A stretch of DNA of 64,000 nucleotides from Pseudomonas oryzihabitans (GTDB lineage: Bacteria > Pseudomonadota > Gammaproteobacteria > Pseudomonadales > Pseudomonadaceae): positions 2,508,001 to 2,572,000 of the forward strand of contig NZ_CP017024.1 in assembly GCF_014522265.1 (NCBI RefSeq), written 5' to 3'. Below the pieces are notes generated by a model. The model had not been told where the DNA came from. It saw nothing but the letters and a program-made list of their open reading frames with translations, and made no database searches. Shown piece by piece: positions 25,157 through 33,237 of the stretch; the first letter of the stretch is position 1, and every line of letters begins with the position of its first letter. The translations under genes were made by a program, and so were the position numbers.

Positions 25157-26173
25157 TTAAACGCCCGTCACGATGTTTTCGACCAGGCAGCCGAAGCCGT
25201 AGTCTTCGACCACGTAGGCGTCGTTGCTCGACTCGTAGTTCTCGATGCGGTTTTTCTCCGGCGCTTCCTTGACGAAGCGGCGGCGGCCGCCGGTCTGGTA
25301 GTAGAGCGACAGGTTCTGCAGCGAGGTGATGAAGAGCGCGTTGTCGGGGATGTAGGGCACCTCGACCGGCTGCAGGCCACCCATACGGTTGGCAGCCAAG
25401 ATCACGTCAGTGGCCAGCTTCTCGGACGCCGGCTGCTCCTTGTTCACCAGCGGGAAGTACTTGTCGTGGACCAGGTCGCGACCGACGATGACTACCAGGC
25501 CCGGATCCTTGCGGTGCCAGGGGTCGATCAGGTTGCTGATCACGTCGTATACCAGCGAGTCCAGGTTGTTGTAGTCGGCAGCATCGCCAGCGCCGATGAC
25601 GATCTTGCCCGCGGCCTTGCCCGTCTTCAGCACGCGCTGGGGCGCGTTGTTGCGGTACTGCTGCAGCCAGCCGATGTTGACGTCCTGCAGCAGAGGGTTG
25701 GTGGCGCGGTTGGTGGTGGCCGCAGCGCTGGTGCCATTGAAGCCGATCATCAGGCGGTCCAGGGCCTGGCGCTTGACGATGGCGTCACGCAGGCGCGCCT
25801 GGAAGTCCGGGAACTTGGCCCAGGCATCCAGCAGGGAGTAGGGGATTGCAGTGTCGAAGTCGGTCTTCTCGCACTTGTAATCCGCCTTATCGGTGCTGGA
25901 CACGTCGCGGGGGCTACGGCTGGCGGTGCCTGTGGTGTCGGTACGGCTGGCGATGGTGCCGGAGACGCCCAGACCGACCTTTTGGCCGAGCAGCTCGTCG
26001 ACGGGAATGTTGTTGATCTTGCTCAGGAAGTCGCTGGACTCCTGGATGCGGGTTTCCAGCTTTTGCTGGACGGTGGGGTCGACGGCGAAGGTCGCGCTCG
26101 CCGAGGACACACCACTCAGGGCGGCGACTTGGTCCAGGTATTGGTTGAACAGGGCACGGGTATCGTTACGCAT
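25157..26173 (-). CDS. N: Major capsid protein gpN
   Basis: A 338-aa P2 gpN-family HK97-fold capsid protein beginning Met-Arg-Asn-Asp-Thr-Arg-Ala-Leu-Phe-Asn, with Phe-Leu-Ser-Lys-Ile-Asn-Asn-Ile-Pro-Val around residue 49 and Asn-Ile-Gly-Trp-Leu-Gln around residue 175. Length and order (after scaffold O) are as in P2 (357 aa). The N-terminal ~30 residues are likely removed by the O protease during maturation. Confidence 0.95.
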   Translation of the reverse strand: MRNDTRALFNQYLDQVAALSGVSSASATFAVDPTVQQKLETRIQESSDFLSKINNIPVDELLGQKVGLGVSGTIASRTDTTGTASRSPRDVSSTDKADYKCEKTDFDTAIPYSLLDAWAKFPDFQARLRDAIVKRQALDRLMIGFNGTSAAATTNRATNPLLQDVNIGWLQQYRNNAPQRVLKTGKAAGKIVIGAGDAADYNNLDSLVYDVISNLIDPWHRKDPGLVVIVGRDLVHDKYFPLVNKEQPASEKLATDVILAANRMGGLQPVEVPYIPDNALFITSLQNLSLYYQTGGRRRFVKEAPEKNRIENYESSNDAYVVEDYGFGCLVENIVTGV

Positions 26174-26201
26174 GGATCTCTCCGGGAAAGTGAACGGCTG
26201 A

Positions 26202-27047
26202 TCAGCAGTCGGTCAGGTTCTGGCCATCGCCGCCGGTGACCGGAGGGCGCTTGGGTTGGTTGGGGTCTTGGGTCTGGCTGAGCTGCACCTGCAGGGCGGT
26301 GAATTCGGCCTGCAGTTGGGCATGCTTGCCGGCCAGCTCGGCGAAAGCGGTTTCGGCGTTGGTGAAGCGGCTGTCCTGCTCGCGGACGTGCTCGGCCACC
26401 GCGGTGACGGCGGCGCCGAACTGGGCGAACTCGCCCTGGGTCTGCGCTTCCTTGCCCTTGAGCAGCTCGGTCACCTTGGCGAAGAGCAGGGCGCCCAGGC
26501 TGGGCTTGTCCTCGACTTCGGCGAAGGTCAGGACGGTCTCTTCGGCCACGGTGAAAAGGTTGTCCGCGTGCAGCTTGCGGCTGGCATAGGGATTGGCCGC
26601 CGGATTGGCCGCGGCGAAGGACAGCACGTCGGTGCCCAGGCTGGCCGGGCTGTCGGTGATGCCCAAGCCGACCAGGTAAGCGGCGCCGGTGTCGGCGAAT
26701 TTGGGCGAGATCTCGACCGAGGTGTAGATCTTCTGCTTGGCCTTGTTCAGGGCCACCAGGTCGGCGGTGGGCTCGATCTGGGCGAAGAGGGCTAGCTTTT
26801 TCTGGCCGTTGATCTCGACCTCTTCGGCCTTCACCGCGATCACGTCGCCGTAGGCCTTGAAGGGGCTGTCCGCCACGCTGCTGCGGATGTGCTCCATCCA
26901 AATGCGAGCGCCGTAGGTCTTGGGGTTGTAGCTGGCCGCGGCCTGCTCGATCCAGGCGCGCTCGATCTGGCGGCCATCGCTGGTAGCGCCTTCGACGGCG
27001 ACACGGAAGAAAGGAGAGCGGAGTTTGGGGGTCTTGGGGTCGGCCAT
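26202..27047 (-). CDS. O: Capsid scaffold and protease gpO
   Basis: The 281-aa protein carries an N-terminal serine protease and a C-terminal coiled-coil scaffold. Candidate triad residues are Asp24 (Thr-Ser-Asp-Gly-Arg), His53 (Trp-Met-Glu-His-Ile-Arg) and the Ser in Tyr-Thr-Ser-Val-Glu-Ile near residue 112, matching P2 gpO. The helical scaffold follows from about residue 220. Start ATG 27047 gives the family start Met-Ala-Asp-Pro-Lys-Thr; a longer frame exists upstream but crosses the promoter. First gene of the O-to-S unit. Confidence 0.93.
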   Translation of the reverse strand: MADPKTPKLRSPFFRVAVEGATSDGRQIERAWIEQAAASYNPKTYGARIWMEHIRSSVADSPFKAYGDVIAVKAEEVEINGQKKLALFAQIEPTADLVALNKAKQKIYTSVEISPKFADTGAAYLVGLGITDSPASLGTDVLSFAAANPAANPYASRKLHADNLFTVAEETVLTFAEVEDKPSLGALLFAKVTELLKGKEAQTQGEFAQFGAAVTAVAEHVREQDSRFTNAETAFAELAGKHAQLQAEFTALQVQLSQTQDPNQPKRPPVTGGDGQNLTDC

Positions 27048-27135
27048 GCCGGGGATCCTCAGAGGCTTAGCGGGAGTGCTTGGGCGATGAGGGGCATGGT
27101 CGGGACGCGCGCGCGTCCCAGCAACGAGGGGGTTT

Positions 27136-27154
27136 TGTAGGCGCGCGCGGTACA
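27136..27154. promoter_or_regulatory. Candidate Ogr/Delta-type site between divergent O and P units
   Basis: TGTAGGCGCGCGCGGTACA has the TGT-N13-ACA form. It lies 89 bp from the O start and 48 bp from the P start in the only gap between these divergent operons. The half-sites TGTAG/GTACA match those at 12742 in spacing. Confidence 0.6.
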
Positions 27155-27201
27155 CGGTCGCGCGCTATGGAGGAGGGGATCAGGGCGGCAGTCTGGCGGC
27201 C

Positions 27202-29013
27202 ATGAAAAGCCTATCCGATTCCTCGCCCCTGCCAAGCCCGGCCGAAACGCCGGCGGCCGCTCCGTCCACCGACCTGCTGATGGACGTGCGTCGGCGCGCC
27301 AAGCATCTGTACTGGATGGGCTGGAGGGTGACGGAAATCGCCGAGGCGATCGGCGAAAAGGAAAAGACCGTCCACAGCTGGAAGGCCCGGGACGAATGGG
27401 ATCGGGCGGACAACGTCGAGCGGATCGGCGGCGCCCTGGAGGCGCGCCTGGTGCAGCTGATCCTCAAGGACGGCAAGACCGGCGGCGACTTCAAGGAGAT
27501 CGATCTACTCCACCGCCAGCTGGAACGCCAGGCACGGATCCAGCGCTTCCAGGGCGGCGGTACCGAGGCCGAGCTCAATCCCAAGCTGGACAACCGCAAT
27601 GCCGGGCCGAAGAAGAAGGCGGCGCGCAACGAATTCACCGAGGAGCAGATCGAGGCCCTTGAGAGCGCCTTCCGCGACCAGTGCTTTGGGTACCAGCTCG
27701 ACTGGTACCGGGCAGGCCAGCAGCGGACCCGCGCCATCCTCAAGAGCCGGCAGATCGGTGCGACCTACTACTTCGCCCGCGAGGCCTTCCTGGACGCCCT
27801 GATCACCGGGCGCAACCAGATCTTCCTGTCGGCCAGCAAGAACCAGGCGCATATCTTCAAGGCGTATATTCAGGCCTTCGCCCGGGAGGTCTGTGGCGTC
27901 GATGTGACTGGCGATCCGATCATCCTGGCCAACGGCGCCGAGCTGCACTTCCTGGGTACCAATGCCCGCACTGCCCAGGGCTACCACGGCAACTTCTACT
28001 TCGACGAATTCTTCTGGACGTTCCGCTTCGAGGAGCTGAACAAGGTGGCCAGCGGCATGGCTATGCAGAAGCAATACCGCCGGACCTACTTCTCGACGCC
28101 GAGCTCCATGGCCCATGAGGCCTATACCTTCTGGACTGGGGAGCGCTTCAACAAGGGCAAGCCGGTCGCCCAGCACCTTAAGCTGGACGTCTCCCATGAG
28201 GCCCTGCAGGAGGGCCGGCTCTGCGAGGACCGGATCTGGCGGCAGATCGTCACCATCCTGGACGCCGAGTCCCGTGGCTGCGACCTGTTCGACCTGGAGG
28301 AGCTCAAGCTTGAGTACTCGGCCGAGGCCTTCCAGAACCTGCTGATGTGCCAGTTCGTCGACGACGGCGCGAGCATCTTCCCCCTGGCCATGCTGCAGCC
28401 CTGCATGGTGGACAGCTGGGTCGAGTGGGCCGAGGACTACAAACCCTTCGCCAGCCGACCGCTGGGCGAACGCCCGGTCTGGGTCGGCTATGACCCCGCC
28501 GAGACCGGCGACACCGCCGGCCTGGTGGTGGTCGCGCCGCCGCTGGTACCGGGCGGCAAGTTCCGCGTGCTCGAGCGCCACCAGTTCCGCGGCATGGACT
28601 TCGCCGCCCAGGCTGAGGCGATCCGCCAGGTCTGCCAGCGCTACTGGGTGACCTATATCGGCATCGATGTCACCGGCATGGGCAGCGGCGTGGCCCAGCT
28701 GGTGCGCCAGTTCTTCCCGAACCTGACCACCTTCAGCTACTCGCCCGAGGTCAAGACCCGCCTGGTGCTCAAGGCCTACGACGTGATCAAGAACGGCCGG
28801 CTCGAATTCGACGCTGGCTGGACCGACGTCGCCCAGTCGCTCATGGCCATTCGCAAGACCACCACCGCCAGCGGCCGCCAGTTCACCTACACGGCCGGAC
28901 GCAACGACACCACAGGCCACGCGGATCTCGCGTGGGCCCTCTTTCATGCCCTGCACAACGAGCCGCTGGAAGGGCAGACCGCCCGCAATACCGGCGTCAT
29001 GGAGATTTTCTGA
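27202..29013 (+). CDS. P: Terminase large subunit gpP (ATPase/nuclease)
   Basis: The 603-aa packaging motor has an N-terminal helix-turn-helix (Trp-Arg-Val-Thr-Glu-Ile-Ala-Glu-Ala-Ile-Gly-Glu-Lys). The ATPase has Walker-A-like Ser-Arg-Gln-Ile-Gly-Ala-Thr near residue 188 and Walker B Tyr-Phe-Asp-Glu-Phe near residue 265. The C-terminal nuclease has Gly-Tyr-Asp-Pro-Ala-Glu-Thr-Gly-Asp and Ile-Gly-Ile-Asp-Val-Thr-Gly-Met-Gly. It cuts cos DNA and translocates it into the prohead with gpM. It is followed by Q with a one-base overlap. Confidence 0.96.
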   Translation: MKSLSDSSPLPSPAETPAAAPSTDLLMDVRRRAKHLYWMGWRVTEIAEAIGEKEKTVHSWKARDEWDRADNVERIGGALEARLVQLILKDGKTGGDFKEIDLLHRQLERQARIQRFQGGGTEAELNPKLDNRNAGPKKKAARNEFTEEQIEALESAFRDQCFGYQLDWYRAGQQRTRAILKSRQIGATYYFAREAFLDALITGRNQIFLSASKNQAHIFKAYIQAFAREVCGVDVTGDPIILANGAELHFLGTNARTAQGYHGNFYFDEFFWTFRFEELNKVASGMAMQKQYRRTYFSTPSSMAHEAYTFWTGERFNKGKPVAQHLKLDVSHEALQEGRLCEDRIWRQIVTILDAESRGCDLFDLEELKLEYSAEAFQNLLMCQFVDDGASIFPLAMLQPCMVDSWVEWAEDYKPFASRPLGERPVWVGYDPAETGDTAGLVVVAPPLVPGGKFRVLERHQFRGMDFAAQAEAIRQVCQRYWVTYIGIDVTGMGSGVAQLVRQFFPNLTTFSYSPEVKTRLVLKAYDVIKNGRLEFDAGWTDVAQSLMAIRKTTTASGRQFTYTAGRNDTTGHADLAWALFHALHNEPLEGQTARNTGVMEIF

Positions 29014-30017
29014 TGAGCGAATCCACCGAGCTGGCCGTTTCGACGCCCGGCCCTATCGAGGCCTTTACCTTCGGCGACCCCATGCCGGTGCTGGAAGGGC
29101 GCGAGGTCTTCGACTACCTGGAATGCTGGTTCAACGGCCGCTACTACGACCCGCCGCTATCGCTCGACGGCCTGGCCAAGGCCACGCGGGCCAGCGTCTA
29201 TCTGGACTCCGGTCTCAAGTTCAAGCGCAACATGCTGGCCCGCACCTTCATCCCGCATCGCCTGCTGAGCCGTGCGGCGTTCGAGCAGTTCGCCCTGGAC
29301 TGGCTCTGGTCGGGCAATGCGTACCTGGAGCGCCGGCAGTCGCGCCTGGGCACGCCGGTCAGTCTGCAGCCGGTGCTGGCCAAGTACATGCGCCGCGGCG
29401 AGGACAACCGCTTCTTCCAGGTGCGCGGGTGGCGAGACGAGCACGAATTCACCCCGGGCACCATCTGCCACCTGCGCGAGGCCGACATCAACCAGGAGAT
29501 CTACGGCATGCCCGAGTGGCTCGCGGCCATGCAGTCTGCGCTGCTGAACGAGTCGGCCACGCTGTTCCGCCGGAAGTACTACAACAACGGCAGTCACGCC
29601 GGCTTCATCTTCTACATGACCGACCCGGCGCAGAAGGAGGAGGACATCGACAACGTCCGCACCGCGCTGCGCCAGTCCAAGGGCCCCGGCAACTTCCGCA
29701 ACCTCTTCGTCTATGCCCCGGGCGGCAAGAAAGACGGCATCCAGCTGATCCCGGTCAGCGAGGTGGCGGCGAAGGACGAATTCAACTCGATCAAGGGCAT
29801 CACCCGCGACGACATGCTCGCCGGCCTGCGGATCCCGCCGCAGCTGATGGGCATCGTGCCGCAGAACGCCGGTGGCTTCGGCTCGATCCGCGATGCCGCC
29901 CTGGTGTACGCCGCCAATGAGCTGGAGCCGCTGCAGGCTCGCCTGGCCCAGGTCAACGAATGGTTGGGAGAGGAGGTGATCCGCTTCCGGGAGTATGAAA
30001 TTTCACAACTTCCGTAG
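29013..30017 (+). CDS. Q: Portal protein gpQ
   Basis: A 334-aa PBSX/P2-type portal: Phe-Thr-Phe-Gly-Asp-Pro-Met-Pro-Val near residue 18, Tyr-Tyr-Asp-Pro-Pro-Leu-Ser, Leu-Asp-Trp-Leu-Trp-Ser-Gly-Asn-Ala-Tyr, and the C-terminal Pro-Pro-Gln-Leu-Met-Gly-Ile-Val-Pro-Gln-Asn-Ala-Gly-Gly-Phe-Gly. ATG 29013 shares one base with the P stop. It forms the ring through which DNA enters. A strong terminator follows. Confidence 0.96.
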   Translation: MSESTELAVSTPGPIEAFTFGDPMPVLEGREVFDYLECWFNGRYYDPPLSLDGLAKATRASVYLDSGLKFKRNMLARTFIPHRLLSRAAFEQFALDWLWSGNAYLERRQSRLGTPVSLQPVLAKYMRRGEDNRFFQVRGWRDEHEFTPGTICHLREADINQEIYGMPEWLAAMQSALLNESATLFRRKYYNNGSHAGFIFYMTDPAQKEEDIDNVRTALRQSKGPGNFRNLFVYAPGGKKDGIQLIPVSEVAAKDEFNSIKGITRDDMLAGLRIPPQLMGIVPQNAGGFGSIRDAALVYAANELEPLQARLAQVNEWLGEEVIRFREYEISQLP

Positions 30018-30033
30018 CAATTGAATGTATGTA

Positions 30034-30058
30034 AAAGCCGCCCGGAGGCGGCTTTTTT
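30034..30058 (+). terminator. Rho-independent terminator after portal gene
   Basis: AAGCCGCC and GGCGGCTT pair around a CGGA loop and lead into seven Ts. The A-rich left side lets it also act on the converging minus-strand transcript. Confidence 0.85.
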
Positions 30059-30162
30059 TATTTCTTCTCGCGTGGCGGTGGCGGGGGGGTCTTATGCGGG
30101 TCGTGATCTCTAACGAAGCGCGGGGCCGGTGGCGGTGGAGGTGGCGGTTTCTGCTGGCTCAT
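30058..30162 (-). CDS. 34-aa proline-rich micropeptide of the cargo cassette
   Basis: ATG 30162 opens a 34-codon frame starting Met-Ser-Gln-Gln-Lys, with a run of seven prolines, then Ala-Pro-Arg-Phe-Val-Arg-Asp-His-Asp-Pro-His-Lys, five more prolines and a basic end (Arg-Glu-Lys-Lys). AGAGGA stands nine bases upstream and the start is three bases after the stop of the three-TM gene, so translation is well supported. Its stop lies in the terminator T-run. I know no family. A polyproline tract of this kind needs EF-P for translation and could act as a ligand; neither is shown here. Confidence 0.6.
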   Translation of the reverse strand: MSQQKPPPPPPPAPRFVRDHDPHKTPPPPPREKK

Positions 30163-30165
30163 TTC

Positions 30166-30699
30166 TTAATGTCCTCTTTGGTACAAGTGAAGGGTGCCGA
30201 ACGAAAGCATTGCCAAAAAGAATGTTAGTGCAACGTTTGTTGCCATGTTAGAGAAATATGCAGCTCGTTTATCATTATTCCTAGTGTTGACGGTTGTGCA
30301 GTCAACGTAGAAGCGGATGATGATTTCTCTGAAATGGGCCTGAGCATCGTCTTGACTCTCGCCGTGTGTCTCGAAGTGCCGCTGTAGATCCTGTCGATGG
30401 TCCTCCAGCGCGGACAGGTCGGGAAGTAGGGCGTCATAGTCTCGCAGCTGCCAGGTTCTCCAGAAATACCAAGCGCTGCGCACTGCTGTGATCATGCAGC
30501 AAAGGTAGAATATCCAGAAGAGCACCCCGTACATTCCGTCGCTATACGGTGGGGCTTTCTCCAGCATCGTCGACAAGAGAGAGCTCAGGGTGACAATGAT
30601 AGCCAATGGAAGGCTTAGACGTGATATTAGCTTTTCTTTCCTTTCTAGCTCGAAGAAATAAAGCTTCTCATATAGCGCTATTCGGTCTTTTGTATCCAT
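30166..30699 (-). CDS. Three-TM cargo membrane protein, unknown function
   Basis: The 177-aa protein has an N-terminal charged helix, hydrophobic segments at about residues 27-46, 57-80 and 153-172, and a charged helical domain between the second and third. No catalytic motif is evident. It is AT-richer than phage structural genes, is transcribed towards the portal terminator and overlaps the 70-aa gene upstream by 22 bp. The slot beside the portal and att is where phiCTX carries its cytotoxin gene. A membrane effector with SLATT-like architecture is possible, but I cannot assign it. Confidence 0.75.
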   Translation of the reverse strand: MDTKDRIALYEKLYFFELERKEKLISRLSLPLAIIVTLSSLLSTMLEKAPPYSDGMYGVLFWIFYLCCMITAVRSAWYFWRTWQLRDYDALLPDLSALEDHRQDLQRHFETHGESQDDAQAHFREIIIRFYVDCTTVNTRNNDKRAAYFSNMATNVALTFFLAMLSFGTLHLYQRGH

Positions 30700-30890
30700 T
30701 CAAAATTCCTGCTCAGGACATCTATTTCTGACACGTCTCGACCGATTGTAATTGTCCGGTCAGAAAAGCGGATCTCGCCAAGTATAGGGCCGCCCTGGTC
30801 GTATGGATCCGCAATACCCGCTTTGAATGTGACACAAAGACACTGGCCATTTCCAGATACGAGCCGGTATGTGCCATTCAACAGATTCAT
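30678..30890 (-). CDS. 70-aa protein, first gene of the portal-side cargo cassette
   Basis: A small beta-rich protein (Met-Asn-Leu-Leu-Asn-Gly-Thr-Tyr-Arg-Leu-Val-Ser-Gly-Asn-Gly-Gln, later Gly-Glu-Ile-Arg-Phe-Ser-Asp-Arg-Thr-Ile). It looks like a compact beta-barrel or lipocalin-type strand pattern but matches no family I know. It overlaps the three-TM gene by 22 bases, so the two are coupled. It could regulate or sense for the membrane protein; this is inference. Confidence 0.65.
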   Translation of the reverse strand: MNLLNGTYRLVSGNGQCLCVTFKAGIADPYDQGGPILGEIRFSDRTITIGRDVSEIDVLSRNFEWIQKTE

Positions 30891-31052
30891 CGTCGACCTC
30901 CAGTGGTCTTGGGCAGGCTGACCCTATCGTAGCTGGAGGCCTCCAGCGCGGGTTGCCTACCCCTACACAATCCGCATCGCTCTGAACCAATTCGGTACCC
31001 GTCCGGCGCGTCGTGACGCCAGTCTTTGAGCTCCAAACCATGGAGTCAAATC

Positions 31053-31235
31053 ATGCACCTGCACTACTGCAAATTGATCAACGCACACGTCCAGATCTCG
31101 GAGTACTACCTGGCCGCCAGCGGGATCGGGAGTGAAGACGTAGAGGAGGAGGTTGACTACCTCTGTGACCACGACGAGGAATGCTTCGGCTGCCCCCATC
31201 GGGACACTGAAGGGTGCCGCTTGAGGGAACTGTAG
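31053..31235 (+). CDS. Small cysteine-rich phage protein
   Basis: ATG 31053 with GGAG seven bases upstream encodes 60 aa: Met-His-Leu-His-Tyr-Cys-Lys-Leu at the start and an acidic C-terminus with Cys-Asp-His-Asp-Glu-Glu-Cys-Phe-Gly-Cys-Pro-His and a last Cys. The Cys/His spacing could bind a metal. It diverges from the cargo cassette and ends four bases before a possible cos motif. Function unknown. Confidence 0.55.
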   Translation: MHLHYCKLINAHVQISEYYLAASGIGSEDVEEEVDYLCDHDEECFGCPHRDTEGCRLREL

Positions 31236-31238
31236 TCC

Positions 31239-31293
31239 GGCGAGCCAGGAGACGACGGCGGCGCACATGCTGCACCCAGCGCGCGCCGTCGTC
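31239..31293. other. Possible cos/packaging region with large hairpin
   Basis: GGCGAG at 31239-31244 recalls the start of the P2 cohesive end. Directly after it, GACGACGGCG (31251-31260) pairs with CGCCGTCGTC (31284-31293). The location between portal and att suits cos. No direct proof. Confidence 0.3.
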
Positions 31294-31499
31294 CCCCCGC
31301 CACGCCCGCGGTCTAAATGTGTCGCTTTTTCTGCAGCCCTGCACCTGGGCCTATTCCGCGCCGCTACTGGGGCTGTACGGGAGTTGGCAGGCCTTAAAAA
31401 CCCTGCGAATCCCTGCACCACCAGCCTTTTTTCAGACGGCCGAATGCAGCCCTAGGCCGATGAGTGCTTGAGGACTTTTTCAGGTCGACGAAAAAAGTG

Positions 31500-31774
31500 G
31501 GTTACCGAGGGTAGAGGGGTCGATTGACAGGGCTCTAGGCCGCGTCGTTGCTGGGTTTCGTCGGTAACCTGGAGGAGGTTACTTGAGGTTTTTTCCGAGG
31601 TTACTTTTTCTGGAACCGCTCTAGAACAAGGGTTTCAGCCTGGAGGGAAGTAACCTGCCTGGAAAGTTACTAATAACCTCAAATAACCTGAAAAAAACTT
31701 TTGGCTAAACCTCTGAAAGCCTTGTCTGGCAAGGGATAGAGGATGATTAGAAAAAAAAGTAACCTCAGTAACCT
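31500..31774. repeat. Array of AGTAACCT / AGGTTACT octamers near att
   Basis: AGTAACCT occurs at 31649, 31758 and 31767; its reverse complement AGGTTACT at 31576 and 31598. Variants are GGTAACCT (31563), GGTTACC (31500), AAGTTACT (31664) and AATAACCT (31672, 31682). Several are flanked by A or T runs. They could be integrase/excisionase arm sites or packaging sites. Confidence 0.6.
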
Positions 31775-31955
31775 ACTTTTTTCGCCAACCTGAAAAATTG
31801 CTTTCGCTATCGGGGGAGGGATTCACGGCCGAGACTCTCGCCGTCACTCTCTAACGCTCTGACAGTCTCTCTGCCACTTGGACAGATACGGACCCCAAAA
31901 CGGCCCCCAGCACTTCCGCGTAACGCTGATGCAGCCCTGAAAGCCGCATGGAATC

Positions 31956-32029
31956 TGGAGCGGGCGAAGGGAATCGAACCCTCGTCATGAGCTTGGGAAG
32001 CTCAGGTAATGCCATTATACGACGCCCGC
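31956..32029 (-). tRNA. tRNA-Gly (anticodon CCC), prophage integration site
   Basis: The 74-nt cloverleaf pairs GCGGGCG with CGCCCGC in the acceptor stem and has encoded CCA. The anticodon stem TGAGC/GCTCA encloses the loop TTCCCAA, giving anticodon CCC. The T loop reads TTCGATT. The 3' end faces the prophage, so the phage core sequence must preserve the last part of the gene. The flanking chromosome begins with the protealysin gene. Confidence 0.95.
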
Positions 32030-32163
32030 GTGGGGTGCCTTTGTACCAGAAGCCTGCCTCCGGGTGAAGAGGCGGGAGTGGTCCGGCTGTTTCGTGGTCC
32101 AACGGACAGGACCGCACGCTGCGGTGATCGGGGACCTTTGTCCCCTAGAGGAGGAGGTCGCGC

Positions 32164-33225
32164 ATGTCTCGTTATCCGGGCACCTACCAGGGAGTGATTC
32201 CCCCCTACATTCTTGGCCGCATCATCGATCATGGCGACGAACACCAGCGTTCCTGCGCCCTGACCACCCTGAGCCACGTCCAGAGTCTGCTGCACAATCC
32301 CGGTCGGCCCGGGGTGCGCCAGGCGCCGATCGGGCCGCTGCCGCGTACCGATGACGCCAGTCCGCAGCGCAGCATCTTCGATGCCGGCAATGCCATGCAG
32401 CTGCCCGGGCGCCTGGTGCGTCAGGAAGGCCAGCCGGCGCTGAGCGATGTGGCGGTGGACGAGGCCTACGACTACCTGGGCGCCACCTTCACCTTCTTCA
32501 ACGAGGTCTTCGGGCGCAATTCCATCGATGGCCAGGGCCTGCCGCTGGCCGGCACCGTCCACTATGGCCAGGACTATCAGAATGCCTTCTGGAACGGCGA
32601 GCAGATGGTGTTCGGCGATGGCGACGGCGAGATCTTCAATCGATTCACCATCGCCCTCGACGTCATTGCCCACGAACTGGTGCACGGCGTCACCGAGAGC
32701 GAGGCGGGGCTGGTGTACTTCAACCAGTCCGGCGCACTCAACGAGTCGGTCTCCGATGTCTTCGGCATCCTGGTCAAGCAGTACAAGCTCAAGCAGACCG
32801 CCGCCGAGGCGGACTGGATCATCGGTGCCGGGTTGCTGACCAAGAAGATCAAGGGCAAGGGCCTGAGGTCGATGGCCGAACCGGGCACTGCCTACGATGA
32901 TCCGACCCTGGGCAAGGATCCCCAGCCTGGCCATATGCGCGACTACATCGAGACCCGCGAAGACAATGGCGGTGTCCACCTCAATTCGGGCATTCCCAAC
33001 CGGGCCTTCTACCTGGCCGCGCTGGCCCTGGGCGGTCACGCCTGGGAAAAGGCCGGGCCGATCTGGTACGACACCCTTTGCGACAGCCGCCTGGCCAACG
33101 ATGCGGATTTCGCTGCCTTCGCCCGCTTGACGGTCTCCAACGCCGGTCGTCGCTTCGGCGCCGAGTCGGCCGAGGTCCGTGCGGTCGAGGAGGCCTGGGC
33201 GGGCGTGGGTGTCACCCTTAGCTAG
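32164..33225 (+). CDS. Protealysin-like M4 metalloprotease
   Basis: The 353-aa thermolysin-family enzyme has zinc ligands His170 and His174 in His-Glu-Leu-Val-His and Glu194 in Gly-Ala-Leu-Asn-Glu-Ser-Val-Ser-Asp, with the correct 24-residue spacing. It lacks a signal peptide and has a short N-terminal propeptide with Ile-Pro-Pro-Tyr-Ile-Leu, the protealysin precursor motif. GAGGAGG lies upstream of ATG 32164. Protealysin-type enzymes have been found inside cells and may reach targets by leakage or specialised export. The next gene encodes its likely inhibitor. Confidence 0.93.
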   Translation: MSRYPGTYQGVIPPYILGRIIDHGDEHQRSCALTTLSHVQSLLHNPGRPGVRQAPIGPLPRTDDASPQRSIFDAGNAMQLPGRLVRQEGQPALSDVAVDEAYDYLGATFTFFNEVFGRNSIDGQGLPLAGTVHYGQDYQNAFWNGEQMVFGDGDGEIFNRFTIALDVIAHELVHGVTESEAGLVYFNQSGALNESVSDVFGILVKQYKLKQTAAEADWIIGAGLLTKKIKGKGLRSMAEPGTAYDDPTLGKDPQPGHMRDYIETREDNGGVHLNSGIPNRAFYLAALALGGHAWEKAGPIWYDTLCDSRLANDADFAAFARLTVSNAGRRFGAESAEVRAVEEAWAGVGVTLS

Positions 33226-33237
33226 AGGAGCAAGGCG

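Larger units (their letters stand above)
31236..31955. other. Non-coding phage end between small gene and tRNA-Gly
   Basis: No credible gene is visible in these 720 bp. They hold a cos-like hairpin (31239-31293), three copies of TGCAGCCCT (about 31332, 31445, 31930), an octamer array (31500-31774) and the sequence leading into the tRNA 3' end. In phiCTX-like phages this interval carries cos and attP functions. Confidence 0.6.

Noticed and set aside
25127..26239. Plus-strand 370-codon frame opposite the capsid gene
   Set aside because: Shadow of gpN; no start signal or domain.
27505..28956. Minus-strand 483-codon frame opposite terminase P
   Set aside because: Terminase motifs are on the plus strand; the antisense product is low-complexity.
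30025..30228. Plus-strand 67-codon frame after the portal gene
   Set aside because: It passes through a strong terminator; the minus-strand micropeptide is better supported by its ribosome site and spacing.
31740..31860. CRISPR-like array near the tRNA
   Set aside because: The repeated units are 8 bp, in both orientations and unevenly spaced; no 25-40 bp repeats with unique spacers occur.
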